From NCBI GenBank assembly GCA_036507285.1, contig CM071835.1, positions 47,519,501 through 47,583,500 on the forward strand: a DNA stretch of 64,000 nt, in the 5' to 3' direction. Below are positions 43,489 to 54,292 of the stretch, in pieces. Source of the stretch: Trichosanthes cucumerina. Its lineage: Eukaryota; Streptophyta; Magnoliopsida; Cucurbitales; Cucurbitaceae. The notes beneath the pieces were generated by a model. It had not been told where the DNA came from. It searched no databases and saw nothing but the letters and a program-made list of their open reading frames with translations. Numbering within the stretch: the stretch's first letter is position 1; each line of letters opens with the position of its first letter. Position numbers and translations under genes: made by a program.

Positions 43489-44419
43489 ATTGGTATTAGA
43501 GTAATGTTTGTTTTGTTTTGGTTGAAACAAATTTGCATTGGTTAGGTGGGAATTGCATTTGGTTTGCTGCCTTAGTTTCTTTTTTGATTTGATCAAATTA
43601 AGTGTAAAGGTCCATGCGTTTTGGGTAATTAAATGCATAATCGAGTCTGTAATTGCGTTGTGAGTCGTTCCGGACAAGTTTCGTGCAATTCGGATGAGTA
43701 TCGAGGGAGAAATTAGCATTTGATGTTGCTGTGTTCGAAAGAAAATGCTGCTGCAGAAGCAACAACATTGCAACGCTGAGGAACGACGTCGCAACGCCGA
43801 GGCTCCTATCGATGCAGAAGACCGAGGGGTCAGCAGCGTTGCAACGCTGCCCCTCAACGTTGCAACGCTATCCCGATGCCAGGCGCCCGCGCGAGATGAG
43901 GCGGCGTTGCAACGCTCTCCTCAGCGTTGCAACACCGTGATGCCAACTTGAAGGAGCAGACTAGTTTGGGCGGTTCGGGTCGTTTTTGGTCCGGTTCGAG
44001 CGGTCTGAGCCCGGTTCAAAGTATTTTGGACCGGTTTTGTAATGAAATTAATGTAATTTTATTAGTTTTGCACTTTAGAGGCCAAATTTTTTCCGGGTTT
44101 ACAACTATTTTTCTTTATGAATGTCATTTAGATTTTTTCCCACCTTAGGATAAGCATGTTCATGCATTTTTATTTGTATAAATGTTATATAAATATGGTA
44201 GAAATGCATGATTTAATTTATTTTTCATGAGTAATTAATTATAATTGTTATAGTTAGATTATATGGAAAATAAATTGCACGGAGCATGAAATTACTTAAT
44301 TTAAAATAAATGTTATTTTATTTGAGTAATTTGCGTTATTCAATTAGTTGAATATTTTATAATTCCAATTTGAAATTGTTTGTTGGTTTTATAATATAGT
44401 TGCTTGTCATAGGTTAGGC
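43489..44419 (+). other. Copia-F leader with palindrome cluster
   Basis: Non-coding leader. 43767-43932 carries about six GCGTTGCAACGC-type palindromes, exact at 43839-43850 and 43902-43913, alternating with GAAGACCGAGGGG and GCCCGCGCGAGATGAGG. CGGTTC/CCGGTTCA repeats follow at 43968-44035, as in the Copia-C leader. The remainder to 44419 is AT-rich with no frame. Confidence 0.72.
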
Positions 44420-44653
44420 TAAATTATTGAAAATGCCCCTAAACTATGGAGTTTGTGTCAAAAATACCCTTAAACTTTAGAAAGTTTCAAAAATACCCTT
44501 GGACTTTCAAAGATGTTCAAAAATACCCTTGCCGTTAAGTTTTGGATGGTAACCGTTAAAGTTTGGTTTCAAAAATACCCCCAAACTTTTAAAAAGTTTC
44601 AAAAATACCCTTGGCCTTAAAAAACTTTAAAAAAAATGCTTTTCAATAATTTA
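44420..44653. mobile_element. MITE-like element, 234 bp
   Basis: Perfect 14-bp terminal inverted repeats TAAATTATTGAAAA / TTTTCAATAATTTA enclose a sequence with five CAAAAATACCC motifs separated by AAACTTT-rich spacers. No frame. It is inserted in the Copia-F leader. Apart from a possible TA, no TSD is evident. Confidence 0.6.
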
Positions 44654-45114
44654 TTTAGTATTTAATGGAATTCTTTGAGATTTCATTTAATCAATCTATT
44701 AGAAATTTTAAAAATTGACCCGGACCTCACCCAAGAATGATGTGGAAGATCCAAAACATCCATTTGCTTTCGTAAAAGGTAATGTTAACTTTTGTCTTCC
44801 TGACTTATGAAATATTTGCATGTCAATCTTATTTGTGTTGAGCCCCGTTTGATAACCATTTGGTTTTTAGTTCTGGTTTTTGAAAATGAAGCCTAAAAAT
44901 ACCACTTCTATCAATAAGTTTCTATGTATTCTTATCTAATATGTACCTATGTTTTAAAAAATCAAGCTAAAATTTGAAAACTAAAAAAAGTAGTTTTCAA
45001 AAATTTGTTTTTGTTTTTGAAATTTTGCTAGAAACTTAAATGGTACCTCAAGAAAGATGAAAATCATTATAGAGAATATGAAAAGCCAACACATAAAGTC
45101 AGTCTCATCCTTCT
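44654..45114 (+). other. Unassigned sequence before Copia-F reverse transcriptase
   Basis: 44728-44780 could encode a short exon-like stretch (NDVEDPKHPFAFVK followed by GTAATG), unrecognised. 44838-45040 (CCGTTTGATAACCATTTGG...) resembles, from memory, a short dispersed repeat common in cucurbit non-coding DNA. It has self-complementary AAAA/TTTT tracts. I see no gene. Confidence 0.35.
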
Positions 45115-45848
45115 CAATCATTGGGAATGCCTCGACGCAGTGGGAGGGTTGTTTCCCAACCTGATCGCTACTTGAGTTTAGCTGAAACTCAAGTCGTCAT
45201 ACCTGATGACGGCGCAGAAGATCCATTGTCTTATAGACATACAATGAATGACGTAGACAAGGACCAATGGATCAAAGACATGGACCTTGAAATGGAGTCA
45301 ATGTACTTCAATTCAATATGAAAACTTGTAGACCAACCTGAAGGGGTAAGACCCATAGGGTGTAAATAGATCTACAAGAGAAAGAGAGGTGCAACCGGAA
45401 AGGTACAAACCTTTAAGGCTAGACTTGTAGCAAAGGGTTTTACCCAAAGGGAAGGGGTTGACTATGAGGAAACTTTTTCCCCTGTTGCTATGCTTAAGTC
45501 TATCAGGATACTCTTGTCCATTGTTGCATTTTATAATTATGAGATTTGACAAATGGACGTCAAGACTGCCTTTTCGAATGGTAAGCTTGACGAGAGCATC
45601 TATATGTCTCAGCCCGAAGGGTTCATAATCAAAGATCAGGAGCAAAAAGTTTGCAAGCTCAATCGATCCATTTATAGGTTGAAACAAGCATCCAGATCTT
45701 GGAACATAAGATTTGATACTGCGATCAAGTCTTATGGCTTTGACCAAAACGTTGATGAGCTTTGTGTTTACAAGAGGATCATCAACGACAAAGTAGCTTT
45801 CTTAGTACTTTATGTGGATGATATCCTACTCATTGGGAATGATGTAGG
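45115..45848 (+). pseudogene. Copia-F linker and reverse transcriptase
   Basis: MGMPRRSGRVVSQPDRYLSL through MESMYFNSI, then a stop (TGA 45319-45321, Trp in relatives), a TAG at 45367, a TGA at 45547, and QMDVKTAFSNGKLDESIYMS with the first catalytic Asp. The frame then runs to FLVLYVDDILLIGNDVGYL with an intact YVDD. It is cut at 45853 by Athila-G and continues at 57836 (LIDIKNWLATKFQVKDFG). Confidence 0.85.
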
Positions 45849-46054
45849 ATACCTGATAGCACACAAAATGTGCTATCCTTAGGCTTAAATCGTGTTAGTT
45901 TTATAATGATTTCAGGGCTTTAACGTATTTAATTTGTTGAAATTCAGGTTAAAGAGCAATGTGAGAATGGATGGAGAATTATGGGGAGAAATGAGCCAAA
46001 ATTGACATTAAATGGAAGAAGCAAGGTCAAAACAAGCCATCAAATCCGAGGAGA

Positions 46055-46450
46055 TGGCGTTGTAACGTCATTGAGTATGCAGTAACGCAATGTGCGACCA
46101 TCTACTATGGAAGCACTTACCGATGGCGCAGTAACGCCGCTGCGGCGTTGCAACGCTCCACATCACAGCAGCCTACGTCTTGAAGATCCGTGGCGATGGC
46201 GTTGTTGGTAACGCGCGCTTGTAGCGTTGCAACGCCACTCGATAGCAGAAGACACGCGAGGGTAGCAGCGTTGCAACGCTGTCCTTAGCGTTGCAACGCT
46301 ACTTCGATAAGAAAAGGCGCGCGAGGTTTGCAGCGTTGCAACGCTGTCCTCAGCGTTACTGTAACGCCGCCTCGATATTTTCCATCATTGAATTATTCAC
46401 TAGGGCACGGCGTTGCAACGCCATGCCCAGCGTTGTTGCAACGCCGTCCT
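46055..46450 (+). repeat. GCGTTGCAACGC palindrome array in Athila-G 5' LTR
   Basis: Six exact copies (46145, 46224, 46268, 46288, 46333 and 46410) and several variants such as GCGTTACTGTAACGC. They are spaced by recurring GAAGACACGCGAGGG and AAGGCGCGCGAGG segments. The array sits immediately upstream of the TATA box. The 3' LTR has six exact copies (56745-56936) and Athila-H three. Confidence 0.93.
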
Positions 46451-46455
46451 ATTGA

Positions 46456-46464
46456 TATAAAAAG
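46456..46464 (+). promoter_or_regulatory. TATA box of Athila-G LTR
   Basis: TATAAAAAG; also present in the Athila-H LTR (TATAAAAAGG near 59537). It appears lost from the 3' LTR, where sequence jumps from GATATTTTTCATTATAGA to GATTTTGCC. Confidence 0.7.
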
Positions 46465-47377
46465 AAAAATATGCATCTTGGATGAGGGAGGCTTTTTTGG
46501 AGAGATTTTGCCATCATTGTTTAGAGATATTTGTGAGAGATTGTAAGAAGATTTTTGGGAGATTTCAAGAAGGAGACTTTTTGGAGCTCGGGGTTCGTGA
46601 TAGGTGCCGGGATCGTTGCCGTTCACGCCACGAGAGTTCTTTCTTCGTTCTTTTCACTTTTATTGAACTATGGTTTTGTATTTGAGTTTAGTAGGATTTA
46701 TATTGGACATGAGTAGCTAAACTTGTTGTCTTAGGGTTAGATGTAGCCTTTTAATTATGCTATTTTGTTGAATTGACTGCCTTTGGTTTATTGTAATGCT
46801 TTTATTCATGCAATTGCATCCTTAATGCTTATAGACTCTTGATCACGGTTTATTTGTTCTTAGGTCTGAATTTATTCTTGAGAAAGATATTTTAGATCTG
46901 ATCTCTTTTGCATGACTGATAGTTAGTTTGACATGAGAATAATTGAAGTGCTATTAGAAACCCATAAGAATTGAACTTAGTGCCATGTTTGATTTTTAGG
47001 TTGAACAGAGATGTTTAATTCTATGTCTTGCATGAGATTCACTTGCCTCGAGAGAGGTTATTTGTTATCTTAGTTTCTTGGTTTATAAAAGCAGTACAAT
47101 AATCCATCAGCATGATCTCAATAAAATAGTTAATTAATTGGTGAAATCTAGTCCCTAAGATATTCGTCTCTCCTGATTGTTCTCAACTTTCACTCTTTGA
47201 TTTTGTGTTTTCACCTCACTTTAAAGTCTAATTTTCTAGATAAAATTGAGTGGTGTTATTGATAGGAATTAATTGAAATAAATACCCAATCGTGTGGACG
47301 ATACTCGTACTCAAATTCACTATATTAAAACTTGACCCGTACACATGCGGTATTACAAAATTTACGCAACAAGTTTT

Positions 47378-47395
47378 TGGCGCCGTTGCCGGGAA
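47378..47395 (+). promoter_or_regulatory. Primer-binding site, tRNA-Asp
   Basis: TGGCGCCGTTGCCGGGAA starts six bases after the LTR end. It is complementary to the 3' end of plant tRNA-Asp except near its last bases. Athila-H keeps the better match (GCCGGGGAT). Confidence 0.88.
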
Positions 47396-47588
47396 TTGGC
47401 GTTTATTTAATTCTCTTGATACTATTGAGAAGTCACTTAGTCTTAATCTAGAGTTTGTGTTTTTTTTTTGTGTTTGTTTTTGTTAGTTTTGTTTATTGTG
47501 ATTTTGTGTTAAGTTTTGTGTTTCTTTTTAGTTTTGTGTTGTTTTTGTTAGTTTTAAATTTTCTATTTTTCTTTGTGTTGTGTGTTGC

Positions 47589-49360
47589 ATGCGAAGTAAC
47601 TCAGAAACTGATCTAGTTCCTTTTGATCCTGAACTTGACAGAACTTTCAGAAGGAAGCTTAAGGAAACTAAAGACAAGGTCAGAATCATGGAGGAGCAAC
47701 AGGGAGAGAATAAGCCCATTAGGGAGCACTTCCAGCCCACTTTTGCTGGAAACCAATCTGGAATCATTTATGCTCCAATTTACGCTAATAATTTTGAGAT
47801 AAAGACGGGTCTCATCCAGATGGTTCGAGAAAATGCCTTCAGAGGACATGCCACTGAGGATCCCAATTTGCATCTCAGATCCTTTGTGAAATCGTGGCAC
47901 GGTAAAATTAATGGTGTATCCCCGATGCTATTCGCTTACGATTGTTTCCTTTTTCTTTGCAGGATAAGGCAAAATTCTGGTTGGAATCCTTACCACCTGG
48001 TAGTATTAGCACTTGGGAGGAATTAGCCCAGGCATTCTTGGCTAAATACTTCCCACCTGCCAAGACTACGAGGCTGCGCACTTAGATTGGCACTTTCAGA
48101 CAGCAGGATGGAGAACAGATGTTTGAGGCGTGGGAAAGATATAAAGATTTACTTAGAAAATGTCCACAACATGGTTATCCTGACTGCTTGCAAATTCAAT
48201 TATTTTATAATGGATTATCTGGAAATAATAAATCTCTTCTGGATGCAGCTGCTGGGGGATCAATATTTTCTAAGTCTGCAGAGGATGCTCGTACTTTGCT
48301 TGAGGAGATGGCGGCCACTAGTTATAATTGGCATTCTGAAAGATCAACTGTCAAACCTGTGGCAGGGATGTACGAGATAGATGAGGTAAGTTCCATCAAG
48401 TTTCATATGGCCTCCCTAACTAGTGCTTTGAATAAACTTGCAGTGCTGGGTAATAGTGAATCCATAGTCGCAGCGATTTGCAAATTGCTAACAAACTTGC
48501 AGGTGGTGAAGATCTGGAACCTGAGCAGGCTCAATATGTAAACAACAGAGGTTATGGGTACCGTGGAAATAAAAATCAAAATCAGTTGCCCACTCATTAT
48601 CATCCAGGTTTGCGTAATCATGAAAATTTTTCTTATGCTAATAAGAAGAATGTTTTGCAGCTTCCTCCAGGTTATGCATCTACATCTACAGCTGAGGGTA
48701 AACCATCCCTGGAAGACATGATGAGTTCATTCAAAGATCGAATCCAGAATCGAACCAACCAGGTAGAAAATGTAGTGCTAAGTCTGAGTAGCACAGTGAA
48801 CTCACATGGAGCATCCATCAAGAACATAGAGATACAAATCAGTTAGATGGCAACCACCCTAAACACGTTGCAGAAAGGTAAGCTTCCTAGTGACCCTGAG
48901 GTGAATCCTAGCGAACAGTGTAAGGCTGTGACCTTAAGAAGTGTTAAGGAGCTTGCTGAAACTGAAAAGGTAAATTCTAAAGAGCAGCTCAATTCTGATG
49001 CCAAGGAGGTTACAGAGGAAGTAGTAGAGGAAGCGAGCACATCGAAACAAATAGAGAAGATTTCTGATTTCTCTATTCCTATTATTCCTAACTCTATTCC
49101 TTATCCTCAGCGCTTTCAAAAGAAAAAGACTGACTCTGATTTTGCTAAATTTCTTGATATGTTTAAGAAACTACTTATTAATATTCATTTTGCAGATGCC
49201 TTGGAACAAATGCCCAAATATGCAAAGTTCATGAAGGAAGTCCTGTCCAGAAAGAAGAAGTTTGACAAATATGAGACAGTCAACCTCACTGAAGAATGCA
49301 GTGCTGTACTCCAGAGGAAACTACCACAAAAACTGAAAGATCCAGGGAGTTTTACTATTC
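47589..49360 (+). pseudogene. Athila-G gag
   Basis: ATG at 47589 (MRSNSETDLVPFDPE). The gag body appears in successive frames: ANNFEIKTGLIQMVRENAFR, EDPNLHLRSF, KINGVSP, then (after frameshifts near 47900 and 47960) AQAFLAKYFPP, FEAWERYKDLLRKCPQHGYP, FYNGLSGNNKSLLDAAAGG and LLEEMAATSYNWHSERS. A Gln/Asn-rich segment follows, then MATTLNTLQKGKLPSDPEVN (a stop at 48844-48846 precedes it) and the pre-protease region PYPQRFQKKKTDSDFAKFLD. Gag forms the particle; at least four breaks make this copy non-functional. Confidence 0.85.
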
Positions 49361-50225
49361 TTTGCAATATTGGTAGTATTTTTGTTGATAGAGCTCTATG
49401 TGACCTAGGGGCGAGTATTAATTTGATGCCTTTTATGCTTTCTGAGAAACTAGGTCTTGGGGAGGTTCAACCTACAACCATCTCACTACTGAGTTGGTCG
49501 ACCGCTCTATCAAATATCCTGCAGGTATTGTAGAAGATGTGTTGGTAAAAGTTGAACAATTTATTTTCCCTGCAGATTTTGTGGTCCTGGACATGGAGGA
49601 AGATTCTGAGGTCCCAATTATTTTGGGACGACCTTTCCTAGCCACTGGACGAGCATTGATAGATGTGCAGGATGGTAAGTTAACTCTAAGGGTCGGTGAG
49701 GACAAGGTTGTATTTCACATATTTCGATCCTTGAAGTACCCTAATGAGGTAAGTACCTGTCACATGATCAATATTTTGGATGCTGCCGTTGATTCATTTA
49801 AGGAGTTAGTTTTATCTGTTGATCCCTTAGAAACTTGCATGACAAGTTCAATGTTAGATCAGTTAGGGACATTGGACCATGAAATCACTTGGTATAATAA
49901 ATCACTAAATCAATTGCCTAAACTTCAATATGAACAATTCTCACAATTGCATGTCAATAATGTGGAAGAAATAAAATCTCCTGTTCTAGAATTAAAACAA
50001 TTACCTGCATACCTTCGTTATGCGTTCTTAGGAGATTCATCTACTTATCCTGTGATTATTTCTGCTGACCTGAATAAAGAAGAGGAAGGAAAGTTGTTGA
50101 GAATCCTGAGAAGTCATAAGTCTGCTTTAGGGTGGTCAATTAGTGATATTAAGGGCATCACTCCATCTGTAGTCATGCATAAAATCTTAATGGAAGATAC
50201 CTTTAATCCATCAGTTGAACACTAA
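49361..50225 (+). pseudogene. Athila-G protease and spacer to reverse transcriptase
   Basis: The active site is ALCDLGASINLMP (DLG is the usual form in this clade). A frameshift at about 49480-49500 moves to the frame 49494-50225 with LVDRSIKYPAGIVEDVLVKV, FIFPADFVVLDMEED and ILGRPFLATGRALIDVQDGK. The hydrophobic-hydrophobic-G motif (IILGRPFLA) of aspartic proteases is intact. The rest is a poorly conserved linker with LKQLPAYLRYAFLGDSSTYP. Confidence 0.85.
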
Positions 50226-51070
50226 AGGAGGCTTAACCCAACAATGAAGGAGGTAGTTAAAGCTGAGGTACTCAAATTGTTAAATGCAGGAATTATTTAT
50301 GCTATATCTGACAGTTCTTGGGTGAGCCCTGTGCAGGTGGTCCCAAAGAAAGGGGGGATGACTGTCATAAAAAATGACAAGAACGAGTTCATATCCACCA
50401 GGACAGTCACTGGATGGCGTGTCTGTATTGACTACAGGAAGTTGAATAAGGCTACACGAAAAGATCACTTTCCCCTTCCTTTTATTGATCAGATGCTTGA
50501 TAGACTTGTTGGTTATCCTTACTATTGTTTTCTTGATGGCTATTCAGGTTATAACCAGATCGCTATTGCTCCTGAGGACCAAGAGAAGACTACTTTCACA
50601 TGCCCTTATGGAACATATGCTTTCAGGAGAATGCCATTTGGATTGTGCAATGCACCTGCCACTTTCCAGCGTTGCATGATGGCAATATTCCATGACATGA
50701 TTGAGGAGATAATGGAGGTTTTTATGGATGATTTTTCTGTCTTTGGTTGTTCATTTGATATCTGTTTGCATAATCTCGCTCGTGTTTTACAGAGGTGCCA
50801 GGAAACTAACCTTGTTTTGAATTGGGAAAAATGTCATTTTATGGTCAAGGAAGGTATAGTCCTAGGGCACAAAGTCTCTGAAAAGGGACTAGAGGTGGAT
50901 AGAGCTAAGATTTCAGCCATTGAACAACTACCACCTCCAATCAATGTTAAGGGAGTACGCAGTTTCTTAGGACATGCAGGGTTTTATAGACGGTTCATAC
51001 AAGATTTTTCAAAAATTGTGAAAGCCTTGTGTAACTTGCTAGAAAAAGATTCTCTTTTTGTATTTAGTGA
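50226..51070 (+). pseudogene. Athila-G reverse transcriptase
   Basis: A 338-codon frame starting 50244 covers reverse transcriptase and the beginning of RNase H without a stop. Key residues are Asp98 (CFLDGYSGYNQI) and the FMDD box with Asp162 and Asp163, followed by FSVFG. Before it, GRLNPTMKEVV follows a stop at 50223-50225 (Arg in relatives, now TAA), so the domain is disconnected from protease. This is the longest intact catalytic domain of the element. Confidence 0.9.
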
Positions 51071-51564
51071 TGGCTGTTTAGTTGCTTTTGATCTTTTAAA
51101 GAAAAAGCTAACTTCTGCTCCCATTATTGTTGTGCCAGATTGGAGTCAACCCTTTGAGATCATGTGTGATGCTAGTGACTACGCTTTAGGCGCAGATTCT
51201 AGGCCAACGTCGGGAAAAGGTTTTCAGGGCCATTTATTATGCAAGCAAAACTTTATATAGTGCACAACAAAATTACACTACCACCAAAAAGAGATGCTTC
51301 TTTGTTGTGTTTTCTTTTGATAAATTTAGGCCTTATCTGTTAGGGACTAGAGTAATTGTACACACCGATCATGCTTTGCACTTAGATATTTATTTGATAA
51401 GAGAGATGCTAAACCTCACTTTGATTAGATGGATTCTTTTGTTACAGGAGTTCGACTTGATATCGAGAGATAGGAAAGGATGTGAAAATGTGGTAGTGAC
51501 CACCTATCCAGATAGAAAAGGAGGACAATTCACCTTCTCTCCCTATCACAAAAGATTTCCCTGA
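51071..51564 (+). pseudogene. Athila-G RNase H
   Basis: It starts inside the previous frame (WSQPFEIMCDASDYALGA, first catalytic Asp), then frameshifts near 51195. The remainder reads YYASKTLYSAQQNYTTT, FDKFRPYLLGTRVIVHTDHA and LIRWILLLQEFDL. The expected ...VDNQVADHLSRL-type end is degraded (KGCENVVVTTYP). Confidence 0.8.
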
Positions 51565-52885
51565 TGAAAGACTTTATCAGGTACAGGATAATTTACCATG
51601 GTTTGCTGATTATGTGAATTATCTTGCAGGAGGAGTAATGCCACCAGATCTGACTTCTCAGCAAAAGAAGAAATTCTTACATGATGTGAAGTCCTATCTA
51701 TGGGATGATCCACTACTCTTCAAGGTTGGTGCGGATAAACTTATCAGAAGGTGTGTGCATTGAGAGGAAGTGGGCAAAATCATACATGACTGTCATGCCT
51801 CCCCTTATGGAGGACATTTTGGGCCCACTCGAACAGCTGCTAAAGTATTACAATCAGGTTTTTATTGGCCCACTCTTTTTAAAGATTGTTATACTTTTGT
51901 ACGAACTTGTGATCGATGCCAACGCACAGGTAATATTTCACGTCAGCATGAACTTCCTCTTACCCCTATTCTTGAAGTTGAATTATTTGATGTCCTGGGA
52001 ATAGATTTTATGGGGCCTTTTCCTCTTCACATGGTTATCTTTATATCCACAGTTGCAGAGATTATGTTTCTAAGTGGGTAGAGGCCATCTTTGCTAAGAA
52101 AAATGATGCTCGTGTTGTCATTAGTTTTTACACAAAAATATTTTCACGAGATTTGGCACCCTCGAGCTATTATTTGTGATGAGGGCACTCACTTTTGCAA
52201 TAAACCTGTTTGATTCTATGTTAGCTGTGTATGGTGTTAGGCATAAGATCTCATTAGCATATCATCCTCGGACAAATGGCCAAGCCGAGATCTCAAAGCA
52301 GGGAGATTAAACTCATTCGGAGAAAGCGGTCAAAACCAACGGGAAGGATTGGGCCCACAAATTGGATGAGGCACTATGGGCATATCGCACGGCCTTCAAA
52401 ACACCGATAGGTGCATCACCGTACCGAATGGTGTTTGGCAAGGCATGCCACTTACCTGTGGAGCTAGAACATAAAGCCTCTTTGGGCCATCGAACTCTTA
52501 ACTTTGACCTTCGTGTAGGCGGGCGAGCAAAGATTGTTGCAAATCAATGAGATGGGGAGTTCGTAAAATCAAGCCTATGAAAACGCCAAGTTATATAAAG
52601 AAAGAACAACTCGTTGGCATGATCAATGAGATCAAAAATAGAACATTTTTTCCTGGCGGCAAGTTCTCCTTTTTAACTCACGCTACGCTTGTTTTTCGTG
52701 TAAATTGAAATCAAGGTGGTCGGGTCCATTTATTGTGAAGGAAGTATTTCCTTATGGGGCAATTGAATTGCAAGGCAAGGATGAAGCATCGTTCAAAGTC
52801 AATGGGCAACGTGTGAAACATTACTGCGGTGACGAGGAGCGACATCTGGAGAACATTATCCTTACTGATGGAAATGCCACGTGAC
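51565..52885 (+). pseudogene. Athila-G integrase
   Basis: Zinc-finger residues are in IIHDCHASPYGGHFGPTRTA and CDRCQ. The core begins FDVLGIDFMGPFP with the first Asp; the second Asp is in IICDEGTHFC (about 52170-52200) and the Glu in NGQAEISKQG (about 52275). The C-terminal WAYRTAFKTPIGASPYRMVFGKACHLPVELEHKA block follows in a 62-codon frame at 52362. Small indels near 51745, 52070, 52135, 52205 and 52315 break the frame repeatedly. Confidence 0.85.
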
Positions 52886-52929
52886 CCAACTATAAATGGT
52901 CTAGCTGAAAGACGTTAAAGAAAGCGTTG

Positions 52930-52947
52930 AACGGGAGGCAACCCGTT
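52930..52947 (+). other. Conserved stem-loop after integrase (Athila-G)
   Basis: AACGGG-AGGCAA-CCCGTT: a perfect 6-bp stem with a six-base loop, embedded in AAAGCGTTG...TAT. It is identical in Athila-H at 63199-63216, although the sequence between protease and this point is deleted there. Function unknown. Confidence 0.75.
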
Positions 52948-52971
52948 ATATTTTAATTCAGTTATTTCAAT

Positions 52972-53075
52972 TTTATTTTATTTTATTTATTTTTGTATTA
53001 TTTTATCTTTTATTAGTTGGTTGACATTTTTTTTGTTTTCTGTTTTCAGGTAAAAAAAAAAAGAGGTTCGAGGTC
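52972..53075 (+). repeat. TTTTA microsatellite and polypyrimidine-AG
   Basis: (TTTTA)n-like DNA leads to TTTTTGTTTTCTGTTTTCAG at about 53050, followed by an A-run. It has the look of a 3' splice acceptor. Athila-H has the same arrangement (63239-63351), with a longer microsatellite. Confidence 0.6.
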
Positions 53076-54292
53076 GAAAGGCGTCATAACGCTTATCCAA
53101 GCGTTGCAACCCTTGCGTTTGGCGTAACGCAGCGCATGCGATCAGATCGAGCACCACGACCCGTGAGAGACGGCGTTATTGTGTATGCATGTCGCAAAAT
53201 CTGGAATTTTAAAAGTTCCAGATTTCGTCGAGCAGCCTCAATTTTCATTTTCTCCTCTCTTTTCTCTCTTCTTTCTTTCAATCTCCCTCACTATTTCCTC
53301 AAGTGGGTTCACTTTGACCTTTTCCCACTCATTATTCTTCCTATTTTGTGCTAGATTGGGCATTTTGGGGCAAGTTTCATACCCATTTGAAGAAAATCGT
53401 GGGTAACTATTTCTCCACCATTTTCCTTCCGATTTGTGTGATATTTCTGTGATTAGGCCTAAGATTGGTTGTTTGTGTTGCTGTAGTATTGTTTAGGATG
53501 ATGAATCTTGGGCCTAGATGAATTTTTATAGCATATTGTTGAGATTAGGAGATTTGGGTACTTTAATGAAAATGCCCTAGATGTGTTTTCATGGTAAATT
53601 GATGTTAATTTTCAAGTTTTTTCTATCTTTGGGCACTTTTACTCCTTAAGGCTTGAATCATAAGTTTATTGCATTTATTGATTTTGGTAACATAAGCCCC
53701 CCTCCTTAGTTGTGCATTTTGATAAATACATGATTTGGTTATGTGGTTGTATCTTTGCTCATTAATTTTGGTAAGACAAGTTCTTGATCATTAGGTGCAT
53801 TTTGACCTTGGTAAGACACTTCCTTGCTCTTTAGTTGTGTTTGTGCTTCTCTTTGGACTACTTTTCCTACATGAGCATGAGATGAGTTGATTTGAATTAG
53901 TATGTCAATTTGGGCATTTGGATGTCTTCATTTACTAATTGGGCACTTATTCTTATTATTGGATGGAGCATGGATAATTATTTTGTTTGGAGTGTCTTTG
54001 GGCTTATGCTTATTTTCCCCTTGCCCTATATGCATATGATGAAGTGGTCCACTTTTATATATGGCCTTCTTGTGTTGTATTTCCACTTCTTGTTCATGAT
54101 TGATAGGTGGCGAGAATCATTGAGTTCTTATCTTTCTCCCCCATTTACATCATCCTTGGGTAGAGAACTTCAAAGTTCATTTTCATTTATACTTCATGCA
54201 CCATCCATTGGGCATCTCCTTGTTTTCCCTGTTACGTTGCACTAACTTTGTTACTTGCCCTTGTCTAGTTCTTTCTTTTACACTATTCCCAT
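53076..54292 (+). other. Athila-G spacer between integrase and env-position ORF
   Basis: No coding frame recognised. Degenerate GCGTTGCAAC palindromes occur at 53083-53135, and an AATCTGGAA/TTCCAGATT stem-loop at 53198-53225 is conserved in Athila-H (63482-63509). C/T-rich and then T-rich sequence follows to 54292. The frames in this stretch are not conserved with Athila-H in an obvious way. Confidence 0.6.

Larger units (their letters stand above)
45854..47371 (+). mobile_element. Athila-G 5' LTR
   Basis: 1518 bp, TGATAGCACACAAAATGTGC to TTTACGCAACA. Its first 22 bases contain the inverted repeat GATAGCACA...TGTGCTATC. The palindrome array occupies 46055-46450 and the TATA box follows at 46456-46464. 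It is about 230 bp longer than the 3' LTR, chiefly because the palindrome array and the segment just after it differ in length. Confidence 0.93.

Noticed and set aside
44728..44780. Possible captured host exon (NDVEDPKHPFAFVK then GTAATG)
   Set aside because: Too short and not recognised; without a database match the reading is no better than chance.
46055..46450. Evenly repeated palindromes resembling a CRISPR array
   Set aside because: Spacers are themselves related, the repeat is only 12 bp, and it lies in a plant LTR; no CRISPR context is possible.
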